The notes under the pieces: model-generated | Databases searched by the model: none | Seen by the model: the letters and a program-made list of their open reading frames with translations, nothing else | Told to the model about the DNA's origin: nothing | NCBI RefSeq assembly: GCF_036997615.1 | Contig: NZ_JAWLQA010000005.1 | Direction: 5' to 3' (one strand) | DNA length: 64,000 bases | Source: Brachyspira sp949287565 | GTDB taxonomy: Bacteria; Spirochaetota; Brachyspiria; Brachyspirales; Brachyspiraceae | Translations under genes and position numbers: made by a program | Shown here: positions 33,183-42,546 of the stretch, one piece after another | Layout of the letters: each line of letters opens with the position of its first letter | How positions within the stretch are numbered: the stretch's first letter is position 1

Positions 33183-36100
33183 ATGAGTATTACAGAGAGT
33201 TATATAGATGATATTTTTAAAAATCATCCGTATAAAGATGATATAAAAAAATATGTCAATAATGAAAATGATAATATAAATTTCGATACAGAAGAAACAA
33301 ACCTGACTATTTCAAATAATCGTTCAATATATTCAAATCTATTAGAGCTATATACCAATGATAAGCAAAATGAAAGTTTAATTAGACTGTTTAAAGTTAT
33401 ATCTATGCAAAAAATAGAAAACATATATATCTTTGAAATGCTTATCATTAATATAATATCAGGTATGAATATAAAAGATGCATTCTTAAAATGCATATCT
33501 ATAAAAAAAATAAATGATTGGAACAGAGATTATAAAAAATATTCATACAATGTAAATCCTATTTCAAATGAAATAATTAATGCCAAAATTAATATACTCA
33601 TTTATTATTATTATGCTGAGAAATATTTCCCAAAAGAAACTAATGAATATATGGAAAATATATGCTCATCAAATATAGATGATATTATAAATGAATATGG
33701 AGATAATATATTAATACCTTTAATGGCTTTAACTATAAAGATATATTTTGGAGATTATAGTAAAATATCTGCTATATTGGAATATTCGAAAAAAATAAAT
33801 TATTTGGATTCTATAATTTCCCTTTTTATCATTGTAAATATAGATGATAATATATCAAAAAGATTCAGAGAATTAATAGACAATAATATGCTTAGTGAAA
33901 ATGTTAATTTATTTATCAGCTTAGCATATATGATAAAATTATTTTTCCTAACCAGAAAGAATTATAGTGAAAAATTTAAAAATAAAAGTTTTGATGATTT
34001 TATACATGATCTTGTAGATTTTAATATACCAAAATATTTCATCTTCCTTATAAAATATTTGGATACAAATTTATCAATTAATTCAAATAAAATATTTGAA
34101 GGAATAAAAAACTTATACAGCAAAGATAAAGAATCATTTTATAAACTTTATGATATATTAAAAAAAGTTGAAATACCATACATTATAGAAATGAAATCAG
34201 TTTTAAATTGTGTTCTTTTGAATGCTAAAGATGATAATGCTGATGTTACAGTTCTTGATAACAGCATAGATTATTTTATAGGAAACATAAAAAAAGAATT
34301 AGAAAAAATATATGATATCAAATCTGATAATATATTTGAATTGTTAGAAAATGAAAATATAGATAAATATGATTTGTCTGTTAATCTCAGCAATGAATTA
34401 ATATTTACAACAAAAATCGTAGTTCTTATGTATGATTATAATGAAAAGGCAAGAAAAATTGTACGTGCTTTACTTAAATCATTGCCTTATAATTTAGCCA
34501 TACCATTGATGATTAAAGACAGAAAAGAATTCTATGATATTAAATTAAAAGAGATACTTGATTATTTACAAGGGTATGATTTAGATTTGAAAGATTTAAT
34601 AATAACATATCTATACACCTACCCTATTTATATTTTCAGCACAAAATATATATTAAAACTAATTACTAAAAATGCTGATTATACAGTAGAAATGTTCCAT
34701 GACAAAACTTTTTTAAAAGCAGCTTCATATAAAAGTTATGCTCTAATAGATTTCTTGGAACTTCTATACAAAAAAGACAAAGCAGGATTCACAAACTATT
34801 CTGCAATTTGCTATGTACTGCATTTGAAAAATAAAGAGATAATAAACTGTGCTTTAAATCTGATAGAAGAAGATGAATACAATTCCAGAGCTTATGTTGA
34901 AAACAGTATACATGCCTATAGAGAAGATGTGCAGTTTGAATTGAAAAAGATAATAAAAAAATGGAATTATAGAAGAAAAGGATTTAAATTCAAAACTTTA
35001 GATGATATAAATCAGTATATTGATGATTATTATGAAGAAAGTTATGAACATTTAATTGACTTTATAGATGAATCTTTAATATCTGATGTAGTTTTAAGAA
35101 ATGATAAGAACACTAAAGTCCCTGTAAAAATTGTTAAGTATATACTTTTAGAGTATATGTTTCTTAAAGAACCTTATAGAATAAAAGATATAGACAGAAT
35201 GATAGATTTATTTGATATGAATTCTATAAGAAACACATTTGAGAACATATATAAATATTGGACTGATAATAATTGCGAAGAAAGCAAAAAGAATATTATT
35301 CTACCTTATTGTATTTATGCTGATTATAGTCAGATAGTTAATTTATATGATAAAATAGAATATTGGCAGGAAAACTTTCAATCATCTTTAGCAGCATATA
35401 TAATACCAGCAATAGCAATGAACGGAGAAAAATTTGCATTGATGATAATCAATAATATTATATATACTTCTAATAATAAAGCGGTAAAAAATGCAGCAAT
35501 AGGCTCTTTTGAAAAGGCAGCAGAATGTTTGAATATACCTATTGATAATTTATTTGATAAAGTTCTTCCTAATTTAGGTTTTAATGTAGAAAGAAATAAA
35601 GTTATTAATTATGGAAAGCAGCAATTTACACTTCAGTTATTAAGCGATTCATATTTAGAAATAATAGATAATGAAAATCATAAAATATTAAAAGAACTCC
35701 CAGATGCTATAGATGGAGATGATGAAACAAAAGTAACAGAAGCCAAAAAAGATTTAACACATATAAGAAACTCATTAAAAGCTATAATATCATATCAGAC
35801 AGATAAGCTCAGAAAAGTAATGTTTAATGCAAGAAAATGGGATTATGAAACTTTTTTTGAAGTATTTGTAGAGAATCCAGTTATGCAGTATTTCACTCTT
35901 GCATTTGTTTGGGGTATATACGATGAATATGGTCATTTAATGGAATGCTTCAGATATATGGAGGACGGCTCTTTAATTTCAATAGATGAAGATTTATTTG
36001 AGCTTCCTAAAAATATGAAATATTATATAAGTTTATATCATCCTATTGATCAAAACGAAGATTATCAGAAAGTTTGGGCATATCAATTAGAGTTATATGA

Positions 36101-36473
36101 GATAAATCAGCCTATAGAACAAATTAAAATAAAAAGATATATATTAAATGATAATGATGTAGAAAATGATTCTATAATCTCTTTAAAAGGTCAAAAATTA
36201 TCATTAGAATATATGGAAAAATTATCCAAAGAATTGGATATAAAAACAGAATATTTTAATGAATATGTATCTTACTATATGGCAGATAATGTTTTAAAAA
36301 TAATATGCGAAATTAATTGCAGTATATCTGATGAAGACATGATAATAGATAGTATAAAATTCTATGAATTAGAAAAATATAGTAAATTCGGCAGAGTAAT
36401 TTCTCCTTTTAATATAGAGCCAAGATTTATTAGTACAATGATTTATTATTTATCTTTAGGTTTTTATGATTAA
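33183..36473 (+). CDS. Large DUF4132 (MolR-like) domain protein
   Basis: 1096 residues. The C-terminal ~230 residues match DUF4132: WDYETFFEVFVENPVMQYF, LAFVWGIYDEYG, FRYMEDGSLISIDEDLFELP, YISLYHPI and YEINQPIEQIKIKRY. The N-terminal two thirds is a long helical, Lys/Asp/Asn-rich stretch, probably repeat-like, without a recognisable catalytic motif. Related E. coli proteins are MolR/YehI, of unclear function. Its stop overlaps the rpoN start by 8 nt, implying translational coupling with the sigma-54 gene, which is unusual company. Confidence 0.75.
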   Translation: MSITESYIDDIFKNHPYKDDIKKYVNNENDNINFDTEETNLTISNNRSIYSNLLELYTNDKQNESLIRLFKVISMQKIENIYIFEMLIINIISGMNIKDAFLKCISIKKINDWNRDYKKYSYNVNPISNEIINAKINILIYYYYAEKYFPKETNEYMENICSSNIDDIINEYGDNILIPLMALTIKIYFGDYSKISAILEYSKKINYLDSIISLFIIVNIDDNISKRFRELIDNNMLSENVNLFISLAYMIKLFFLTRKNYSEKFKNKSFDDFIHDLVDFNIPKYFIFLIKYLDTNLSINSNKIFEGIKNLYSKDKESFYKLYDILKKVEIPYIIEMKSVLNCVLLNAKDDNADVTVLDNSIDYFIGNIKKELEKIYDIKSDNIFELLENENIDKYDLSVNLSNELIFTTKIVVLMYDYNEKARKIVRALLKSLPYNLAIPLMIKDRKEFYDIKLKEILDYLQGYDLDLKDLIITYLYTYPIYIFSTKYILKLITKNADYTVEMFHDKTFLKAASYKSYALIDFLELLYKKDKAGFTNYSAICYVLHLKNKEIINCALNLIEEDEYNSRAYVENSIHAYREDVQFELKKIIKKWNYRRKGFKFKTLDDINQYIDDYYEESYEHLIDFIDESLISDVVLRNDKNTKVPVKIVKYILLEYMFLKEPYRIKDIDRMIDLFDMNSIRNTFENIYKYWTDNNCEESKKNIILPYCIYADYSQIVNLYDKIEYWQENFQSSLAAYIIPAIAMNGEKFALMIINNIIYTSNNKAVKNAAIGSFEKAAECLNIPIDNLFDKVLPNLGFNVERNKVINYGKQQFTLQLLSDSYLEIIDNENHKILKELPDAIDGDDETKVTEAKKDLTHIRNSLKAIISYQTDKLRKVMFNARKWDYETFFEVFVENPVMQYFTLAFVWGIYDEYGHLMECFRYMEDGSLISIDEDLFELPKNMKYYISLYHPIDQNEDYQKVWAYQLELYEINQPIEQIKIKRYILNDNDVENDSIISLKGQKLSLEYMEKLSKELDIKTEYFNEYVSYYMADNVLKIICEINCSISDEDMIIDSIKFYELEKYSKFGRVISPFNIEPRFISTMIYYLSLGFYD

Positions 36474-37776
36474 TAATTCTTTATCAGCAAATACTTCTAT
36501 AAGAACTGCAATAAAAAATGATTTAAGACTCAATTATCAAACTAGAGTATGGCTTGATGTTATATCATTGCCCGCTATAGAGCTTAAAGAAAAGATACAA
36601 AAAGCAATGGAAGAAAATCCATTTTTAGAATATGATTTCAATGATAATTATTTAAAGTCTTCTTCTTCAAAAGCATCAAGCGATATTAATTCTATAATAG
36701 AAAACACAATAGAAAATAATAAAGAAAGTTTATTTTCCCATTTAAAAAGTCAAATAGATATTACCTTTGATGATAAAAAAGAAATAGAACTTGCAGAGCA
36801 AATATGCAGTTTTATAAATGAAGACGGATATTTAACTATTGAAAGCGGAGAGATATCAAATATATTAAATGCTGATATAAAGCAAATAGATAAAATAATT
36901 TCCATAATAAAAACATTTGATCCTTACGGGGTTGCTGCTAAAAACATCAATGAATGTCTTTCTATACAATTAAAGATGAAAAGAAAAGAAGCTGATGAAA
37001 AAGAGATATATGATATAGCAATAAACATTGTAGAAAATTATTTAGATGAATTATCAAAAAAGAATTATGAGAAAATAGCTTTAAATTTAAATATAGAAGT
37101 AGATACAGTATTAAAGGCTTTAAAATTAATACAAACATTAGAACCCTACCCTGCCAGAGAATATGATACATCAGCTGTTAAATATATAGTGCCTGAGTTA
37201 TTTATTTTTAAGGAAAATGATAATTGGATTGTAAAAACAGATGAAACTTTTATCCCCCACTTGAAAATTAGCAAAAAATATATTAAACTATTAGATAGAG
37301 AAGAAAGTAAAGATAATATAAACTTTTTAAAAGAAAAAAAGAAAGAAGCTGAAAGCCTTATAAATGCATCTAATGATAGAAAAAAAACTTTATTAAAAAT
37401 AGGCGAAGCTTTGCTTAAATTTCAGATAAATTTCTTTGAGTATGGAAAAGAGTTTATGAAGCCATTAACTTTGAAAGATATGTCTTTGGAGGTGAATTTA
37501 AGCGAATCCACTATAAGCAGAATAGCTAATGGTAAGTATCTTAACACTGTTTGGGGTACATTTTCTATAAAATATTTTTTCTCTAGAGCTGTAAATGGCG
37601 GGCTTGGTTCTAGAGGCGTTAAAGAAATTATAAAAAGAATTATAGAAAACTCTCAGGCAAAGCTAAGCGATGAAAAAATCCGGCTCATACTTAAAAGCGA
37701 AGGTATTGATATTTCAAGAAGAACTGTAGCTAAATATAGAAAAAGTATGAATATTTTTTCATCAAGAAACAGATAA
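36466..37776 (+). CDS. rpoN: RNA polymerase sigma-54 factor
   Basis: 436 residues, slightly short for RpoN. Region I is NYQTRVWLDVISLPAIELKE and AMEENPFLEYDF (glutamine content reduced). The core-binding region has DPYGVAAKNINECLSIQLKM. The DNA-binding part has PLTLKDMSLEVNLSESTISR (HTH), YFFSRAVNGG and the RpoN box as SRRTVAKYRKSM. Heads the rpoN-hpf-ptsN-hprK cluster, a well known linkage of sigma-54 with nitrogen-PTS components. Confidence 0.96.
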   Translation: MINNSLSANTSIRTAIKNDLRLNYQTRVWLDVISLPAIELKEKIQKAMEENPFLEYDFNDNYLKSSSSKASSDINSIIENTIENNKESLFSHLKSQIDITFDDKKEIELAEQICSFINEDGYLTIESGEISNILNADIKQIDKIISIIKTFDPYGVAAKNINECLSIQLKMKRKEADEKEIYDIAINIVENYLDELSKKNYEKIALNLNIEVDTVLKALKLIQTLEPYPAREYDTSAVKYIVPELFIFKENDNWIVKTDETFIPHLKISKKYIKLLDREESKDNINFLKEKKKEAESLINASNDRKKTLLKIGEALLKFQINFFEYGKEFMKPLTLKDMSLEVNLSESTISRIANGKYLNTVWGTFSIKYFFSRAVNGGLGSRGVKEIIKRIIENSQAKLSDEKIRLILKSEGIDISRRTVAKYRKSMNIFSSRNR

Positions 37777-37792
37777 AATAAAAGGAGATTTT

Positions 37793-38569
37793 ATGCATCA
37801 AAATATCATTGGAAAGAACGTAAGAATCACTAAAAATGTTAGAGAACATATAGCAAATAAGATGCAAAATATCAAAATACATGCTGACAGAATAATAGAC
37901 GCCAATATTATTTGCGACTATATGCATGGTGAATATACTGTACAAGGCACTATAGCTTTTGGTAAAAAAGTATTTCATGATAAAGAAAAAGAAAAAGATT
38001 TATATGTAGCAATAGATGCTATGTTTCAAAAGATAGAAAGAGAAATAAGAAAATCAAAAGAAAGAAATATAGATAGAAGTAAAAGGGCTGTTGTAGATAA
38101 ATCAGTACAGACAGAAGAAGATGATAATGCTTATTCAATCAATTCTGTAGGAATATACGAAAAACCTTTAGATGAGCTTGATGCTGTATTACACTTTAAT
38201 AGTGATAAAAAACCTTATATGGCTTATTTACCTATTAAGCAAGGTGAAGATTTATTCAGCATAAAAATAGGAAAATTCCCTGTATTCTTATTTAAAGGCA
38301 ATGACAATAAAGTACTTGAAGTATACAACAAAGATGAAGAATATTGGAACATCGATGAAGTAAGTGTAACTCCTGATAATCATATAGATGCAAGTAAAAG
38401 CGAAAACTATTTAATTAAAGAATATAATGTAAGTGAAGCTGTAAATTATCTTACAGAAAACACTGACAAAAAATTTGTTGTTTATATAAGCAGCATAACA
38501 GAACAAGCAGAGGCTTTATATAAAGAATCTGATAATTCATTTGTTCTAATAAGAATGTTTGATATTTAA
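37793..38569 (+). CDS. hpf: Ribosome hibernation promoting factor, long form
   Basis: 258 residues. N-terminal S30AE fold (GKNVRITKNVREHIANKM, then DLYVAIDAMFQKIEREIRK, the conserved V-A-I-D-x-M/L). After a linker comes the C-terminal dimerisation domain (KPYMAYLPIKQGEDLFSI region, DNSFVLIRMF). Long-form HPF pairs 70S ribosomes into 100S dimers. The C-terminal part is longer than usual, about 140 residues. Strong AAAGGAG Shine-Dalgarno sequence. Confidence 0.92.
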   Translation: MHQNIIGKNVRITKNVREHIANKMQNIKIHADRIIDANIICDYMHGEYTVQGTIAFGKKVFHDKEKEKDLYVAIDAMFQKIEREIRKSKERNIDRSKRAVVDKSVQTEEDDNAYSINSVGIYEKPLDELDAVLHFNSDKKPYMAYLPIKQGEDLFSIKIGKFPVFLFKGNDNKVLEVYNKDEEYWNIDEVSVTPDNHIDASKSENYLIKEYNVSEAVNYLTENTDKKFVVYISSITEQAEALYKESDNSFVLIRMFDI

Positions 38570-38609
38570 TTTATATATTATATAATTAACCATTTTGGAG
38601 GGTTTGATA

Positions 38610-39074
38610 ATGAGTTTAATAGATTACATAAATAAAGATTCTATAATGATAGATGTTCAGGAAACTGACAAAGAGCGTCTTCTCTCTAAAATGGTTGAGC
38701 GATTAGATGAATGTAAATTACTTGCCAATAAAAATGATGCTGAACATGCTATTATGGCTAGAGAGCAATTAATGAGTACCGGAGTTGGTAATGGTATTGC
38801 TATACCGCATGCTAAAACAGATGCTGTAAAAAGTATTGTACTTAGTGTAGCAACTATAAAAAATGGTATAAATTATAAATCTGTAGATAAGAAAAAAGTA
38901 TTTGCCGTTTTTATGCTTCTAGCTCCAAAAACTTCAGCAAGCGAAAATTTAAAAGTACTTACAGCAATAGCTAAAATATTAAGAGATAATCCTCATTTCT
39001 TGGAAAAACTTATAAATGTTGAAAAACCTGAAGAGATTATGGAACTCATTGCTAAAGAGGAAATGAAAATATAA
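38610..39074 (+). CDS. ptsN: PTS EIIA-like protein (PtsN family)
   Basis: 154 residues from the ATG at 38610 (MSLIDYINKDSIMIDVQETD), which follows GGAGGG; an upstream TTG would begin inside the ribosome binding site. Phosphorylated His is in GIAIPHAKTDAVK, and STGVGNGIAIPHA is the family signature. Acts as the EIIA of the regulatory PTS. Its stop overlaps the start of hprK. Confidence 0.95.
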   Translation: MSLIDYINKDSIMIDVQETDKERLLSKMVERLDECKLLANKNDAEHAIMAREQLMSTGVGNGIAIPHAKTDAVKSIVLSVATIKNGINYKSVDKKKVFAVFMLLAPKTSASENLKVLTAIAKILRDNPHFLEKLINVEKPEEIMELIAKEEMKI

Positions 39075-40039
39075 TGCCTAAAATAAGCGTATCTAAATTC
39101 TTAGAACTTAATGAATTAAGAAATAATACTCTCAAAATAAGACGATTAACAGGTCTTATAGGAATGGAAAATGACATATTAGGATATGATATAAATAGAC
39201 CTGGTATGGCTTTGTTTAAATATTTCAAAGATTTTGCATATGAAAGAATACAAATATTAGGAAAAGGTGAAGCTAATTATATCATCACTTTAGATCAAGA
39301 AAATAAAATAGATGTATTTGAAGAAATGCTTAGTTATAAGATACCTATATGTATATTCACTTACAATATAAATCCACCTGAATCATTCATAGAAATAGCC
39401 AAAAAAAATAATATATGTGTAGTAATAAGCGAATTAAAAACATCTGATATGATTAGAGGTATAGAATCCTTAATAGAAGAAGAATTTGTTGAATCTTTCA
39501 CTATACATGGCGGATTAGTAGAAGTTTTCGGTGTAGGAGTTTTAATTCTAGGTAAAAGCGGTGTTGGAAAAAGTGAGGCTACTTTAGAACTTATATCAAA
39601 AGGACATAGACTCATATCCGATGATATAGTTGAGTTTAAAAAATTAAAAGACGGCAGAATAATAGGAAGAAAAAACGAATATATAAAGCATAATATGGAA
39701 GTACGCGGAATAGGAGTTGTAGATATAAGCAGACTTTCAGGTATGAGTGCCATTAGAGATAAAAAAAGGCTTGATTTAATAATAGAACTTGAACATTGGA
39801 AAGATGATGAACAGTATGATAGAATGGGTTTATTTGATAAAACTTATAGTATATTAAATACTGAAGTACCTTATCAGAAGATTCCTGTTCGTTCTGGAAG
39901 AAATGTATGCATACTTATAGAAACCGCTGCTAAAAATTACAGATTGAAACAGATGGGATATAATAGTGCTAAAGAATTAGATAAGGCATTAATAGCACAA
40001 ATAGAAAAGAAGAAAACTGATTCTGCAAATAGTTATTAA
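39074..40039 (+). CDS. hprK: HPr kinase/phosphorylase
   Basis: 321 residues. Phosphorylates HPr on Ser. P-loop in LILGKSGVGKSEATLELI (about 159-170), the family signature YIKHNMEVRGIGVVDISRL and the downstream IPVRSGRNVCILIE. The N-terminal domain (about 1-130) is present. Overlaps ptsN by one base (TAATG) and converges with the FtsL-like gene, overlapping it by 4 nt. Confidence 0.97.
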   Translation: MPKISVSKFLELNELRNNTLKIRRLTGLIGMENDILGYDINRPGMALFKYFKDFAYERIQILGKGEANYIITLDQENKIDVFEEMLSYKIPICIFTYNINPPESFIEIAKKNNICVVISELKTSDMIRGIESLIEEEFVESFTIHGGLVEVFGVGVLILGKSGVGKSEATLELISKGHRLISDDIVEFKKLKDGRIIGRKNEYIKHNMEVRGIGVVDISRLSGMSAIRDKKRLDLIIELEHWKDDEQYDRMGLFDKTYSILNTEVPYQKIPVRSGRNVCILIETAAKNYRLKQMGYNSAKELDKALIAQIEKKKTDSANSY

Positions 40040-40374
40040 TTATTATTATTATTTTGATCTTCTATTTTTAGATAAAGTATATCATTTTTATCGCCGCTTA
40101 CAGAAGTAAATCCGTTTATTATGGCTGTTTCTATAAATCTATTAGGAGATGAATATTCTGCTTCCTCTGCACTAAGAACTTTAACCTCTTTTTCCAAACG
40201 TTCTATTTCATTATCTAATTTTGATAACTCTATAAGTATTTCATTAGCTTTAACGTTTCTAGCAAATGTAAAAATGCTTATAACTATAACAAATAATATC
40301 ATAACTATAAAAAGTGAACCTATAGAGTAGGTTTTTTTCTCATTTTTATCTATATTTTGCTTATTTTCATTCAT
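40036..40374 (-). CDS. Small single-pass membrane protein, FtsL-like
   Basis: 112 residues. A short charged N-terminus, one membrane segment (SIGSLFIVMILFVIVISIFTF) and a coiled coil (ILIELSKLDNEIERLEKEVKVL) give the FtsL/DivIC plan. The position directly after rsmH, as in the conserved division cluster, supports an FtsL role; sequence identity alone is weak. GGAG precedes the ATG at 40374. It ends in five Asn residues. Confidence 0.7.
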   Translation of the reverse strand: MNENKQNIDKNEKKTYSIGSLFIVMILFVIVISIFTFARNVKANEILIELSKLDNEIERLEKEVKVLSAEEAEYSSPNRFIETAIINGFTSVSGDKNDILYLKIEDQNNNNN

Positions 40375-40389
40375 ATTTATCTCCAAAAA

Positions 40390-41292
40390 TTACACTTTTT
40401 GAGCTATTCTCATCTTAGCACTTCTGCTGGCAGGATTAGATTTTATTTCTTCATTTGTCGGAAGTTTAACTTTATTATTTAGAAGTTTAAATATACCGTC
40501 TTTATTCTTAGTTTTCTCATTTTCTTTAAAAAATCGCTTTATTATCCTATCCTCTAAAGAATGATAGCTCATTGCTACAACTACCCCATTTTGTTTAAGT
40601 ATAGAAGGTATATTTGATATTGATTTTTCAAGTATATTAAGCTCATCATTAACTTCTATTCTTATAGCCTGAAAAACTAAAGTTGCAGGGTGAATTTTTC
40701 CGTATCTCTGAGATTTATCTGTATTGTGAAATATTATATTTTCTAATTCTCTTGAAGTTTCTATTTTTCTTCTGTTTCTCTCTTTTATTATGATATTAGC
40801 CATTTTTCTGGCATTACTCATTTCTCCGTACTCTCTAAATATTCTCTCCAATTCTTCTTCACTATATCCATTTATAACATCATAAGCACTTTTTTCATTG
40901 AGTCCAAGCCTCATATCAAGTCTTACATTATCTTTAAAAGAAAATCCTCTTTCAGCTTTTTTGAAATGAAATAAAGACACACCCAAATCATAAAGCATAA
41001 AATCTACATTTCCAATTATACTATCATCAAGCTCTTCAATCATCTTATCATAAGTATTATTATAATAATGGAACCTGTCATAATTTTTAAGTCTTTTTTT
41101 AGCTATTTCAAGAATGGCTGAATCTCTTTCAAAACTATGCACTTCTAGATTTAAATCGAGCATTGCCTTTGTATGTCCGCCCTCTCCTAATGTGGCATCA
41201 ACGGCTATTTTAGCATTCTCTGGTATAAAGCTCAAAACTTCTTTAAGCATAACAGGTGTATGCACTATTTCTAATTCTTCATTATTATCCAT
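40390..41292 (-). CDS. rsmH: 16S rRNA (cytosine-1402-N4)-methyltransferase
   Basis: 300 residues. Starts with HTPVMLKEVLSFI; the AdoMet-binding site is AVDATLGEGGHTKAML; FMLYDLGVSLFHFKKAERGF is the D-L-G-x-S block; MSYHSLEDRIIKRFFKE and NPASRSAKMRIAQK are at the C-terminus. Formerly MraW. First gene of a two-gene unit with the FtsL-like protein; murein and fts genes are not in the window. Confidence 0.97.
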   Translation of the reverse strand: MDNNEELEIVHTPVMLKEVLSFIPENAKIAVDATLGEGGHTKAMLDLNLEVHSFERDSAILEIAKKRLKNYDRFHYYNNTYDKMIEELDDSIIGNVDFMLYDLGVSLFHFKKAERGFSFKDNVRLDMRLGLNEKSAYDVINGYSEEELERIFREYGEMSNARKMANIIIKERNRRKIETSRELENIIFHNTDKSQRYGKIHPATLVFQAIRIEVNDELNILEKSISNIPSILKQNGVVVAMSYHSLEDRIIKRFFKENEKTKNKDGIFKLLNNKVKLPTNEEIKSNPASRSAKMRIAQKV

Positions 41293-41436
41293 TTGTAAAT
41301 ATTATCGGAACAATTAACATTAAAATAATTTCAATAAAAAATTAATTTAAAAATACTGCAGATTTTTATATTGATTTTTTTATACATTTTATTATCATAT
41401 ATAAATTAATATTTATCAAATAAAGGAGTTTTTTAT

Positions 41437-41967
41437 ATGGGAAAATTAGGAAGAGTGCTATGGCTCATTTTTGGCATTCTATTAATAATATCAGGAATAG
41501 CTACATTATTTAATCCAATAGAAACTGTTTTAATGTTAGCTTATATAATAGGATTTTTAACAATATTCTCTGGAATAAGTGCTATATTCTATTACTTTAG
41601 TTTAATGGATAAATCAGGTTCTACTTTAATTCTATTAGATGGTATAGTATCAACAATATGTGGTATTATAATTATTTCTAATTTACAAATAAGCGGTGCA
41701 TTTGTACCTTATATGGCTGCTTTCTTTGTAATAGTAAGAGGTGTTGTAGCAATATCTTCTTCTATTGAGCTTAAAAAGTTTGGATATAATCAATGGGGAC
41801 TTTCTATGTTCAGCGGAATACTTACTTTGATTGCAGGAATTATATTAACTTTTAATCCTATACTTGGTGCTGTTTATGTTAGTGTTGTACTTGGACTGGC
41901 TTTAATACTATATGGTATAATAACATTGCAATTATGGTTTGCTTTTGGTAAATTCTTTAAAATATGA
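41437..41967 (+). CDS. DUF308/HdeD-type membrane protein
   Basis: 176 residues with six predicted membrane helices in three pairs. Typical are the starts LGRVLWLIFGILLIISGIAT, TLILLDGIVSTICGIIIISN and LSMFSGILTLIAGIILTFNP, where each ends in N-P or similar. HdeD relatives in enteric bacteria are acid-stress linked; function here is unknown. AAAGGAG precedes the ATG. Confidence 0.85.
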   Translation: MGKLGRVLWLIFGILLIISGIATLFNPIETVLMLAYIIGFLTIFSGISAIFYYFSLMDKSGSTLILLDGIVSTICGIIIISNLQISGAFVPYMAAFFVIVRGVVAISSSIELKKFGYNQWGLSMFSGILTLIAGIILTFNPILGAVYVSVVLGLALILYGIITLQLWFAFGKFFKI

Positions 41968-42046
41968 AATTATACCGATAAATATGTATTGATTTTATTT
42001 ACTAATATTGTTAAAATAAATCGATTATTAATCTGGGAGAAAATTT

Positions 42047-42265
42047 ATGTTTGAAAAGAATTTAAATAGCACTATATGCTTTTGTAAAAATATAAAATAT
42101 AAAGAAGTTATTGATGCAATTAAAGAAAATAACTATACAACATTAGAAGAAGTTATGCATCATACCAAAGCCGGCATTACCTGCTGGAGCTGCAGAGGAG
42201 ATATCAAAGATTTATTAGAAGAGTATAAAAAAACAGGAAAAATATTAAGTATAAAAAATCAATAA
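42047..42265 (+). CDS. BFD-like [2Fe-2S] protein
   Basis: 72 residues. Cluster cysteines as ICFCKNIKYKEV (C-x-C) and AGITCWSCRGDI (C-x2-C), the pattern of the BFD-like domain of ferredoxin-type proteins (bacterioferritin-associated ferredoxin and NifU/NirB central domains). GGGAG precedes the ATG. A second, diverged copy lies 20 nt further on. Confidence 0.85.
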   Translation: MFEKNLNSTICFCKNIKYKEVIDAIKENNYTTLEEVMHHTKAGITCWSCRGDIKDLLEEYKKTGKILSIKNQ

Positions 42266-42285
42266 TAAAATCGAGGATATCTAAA

Positions 42286-42465
42286 TTGACAAATAATGAT
42301 TTTATATGCAAATGTAAAGAACTTTCTATTGAAGAAATAAAATATTTAGAAAAAGAACATGGTATAAAAACATTAAAAGAACTTGTAAAACGTACCAAAG
42401 CAGGGACTGAATGCGAAGGATGCCGAAATAAATTGAAAGAAATGTTTAAATTCAATTTAAAATAA
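42286..42465 (+). CDS. Second BFD-like [2Fe-2S] protein (TTG start)
   Basis: 59 residues from TTG at 42286 with GAGG 9 nt upstream. FICKCKELSIEEIKYL gives C-x-C and AGTECEGCRNKLKEMF gives C-x2-C, in the same spacing as the preceding protein; KRTKAG is shared (HHTKAG in the first). A tandem duplicate; both end before a bidirectional terminator. Confidence 0.75.
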   Translation: MTNNDFICKCKELSIEEIKYLEKEHGIKTLKELVKRTKAGTECEGCRNKLKEMFKFNLK

Positions 42466-42485
42466 TGTTATTAACATATAAAAAT

Positions 42486-42526
42486 AAAAAAGGAGGGTAT
42501 TAAAAAATACTCTCCTTTTTATTTTT
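42486..42526. terminator. Bidirectional terminator
   Basis: AAAAAGGAG-(G)-GTATT pairs with AATAC-TCTCCTTTTT around an A-rich loop, with T-runs on both strands. Serves the BFD pair (+) and the transketolase genes (-). Confidence 0.8.
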
Positions 42527-42546
42527 TATTATAATTAAATCATTAA

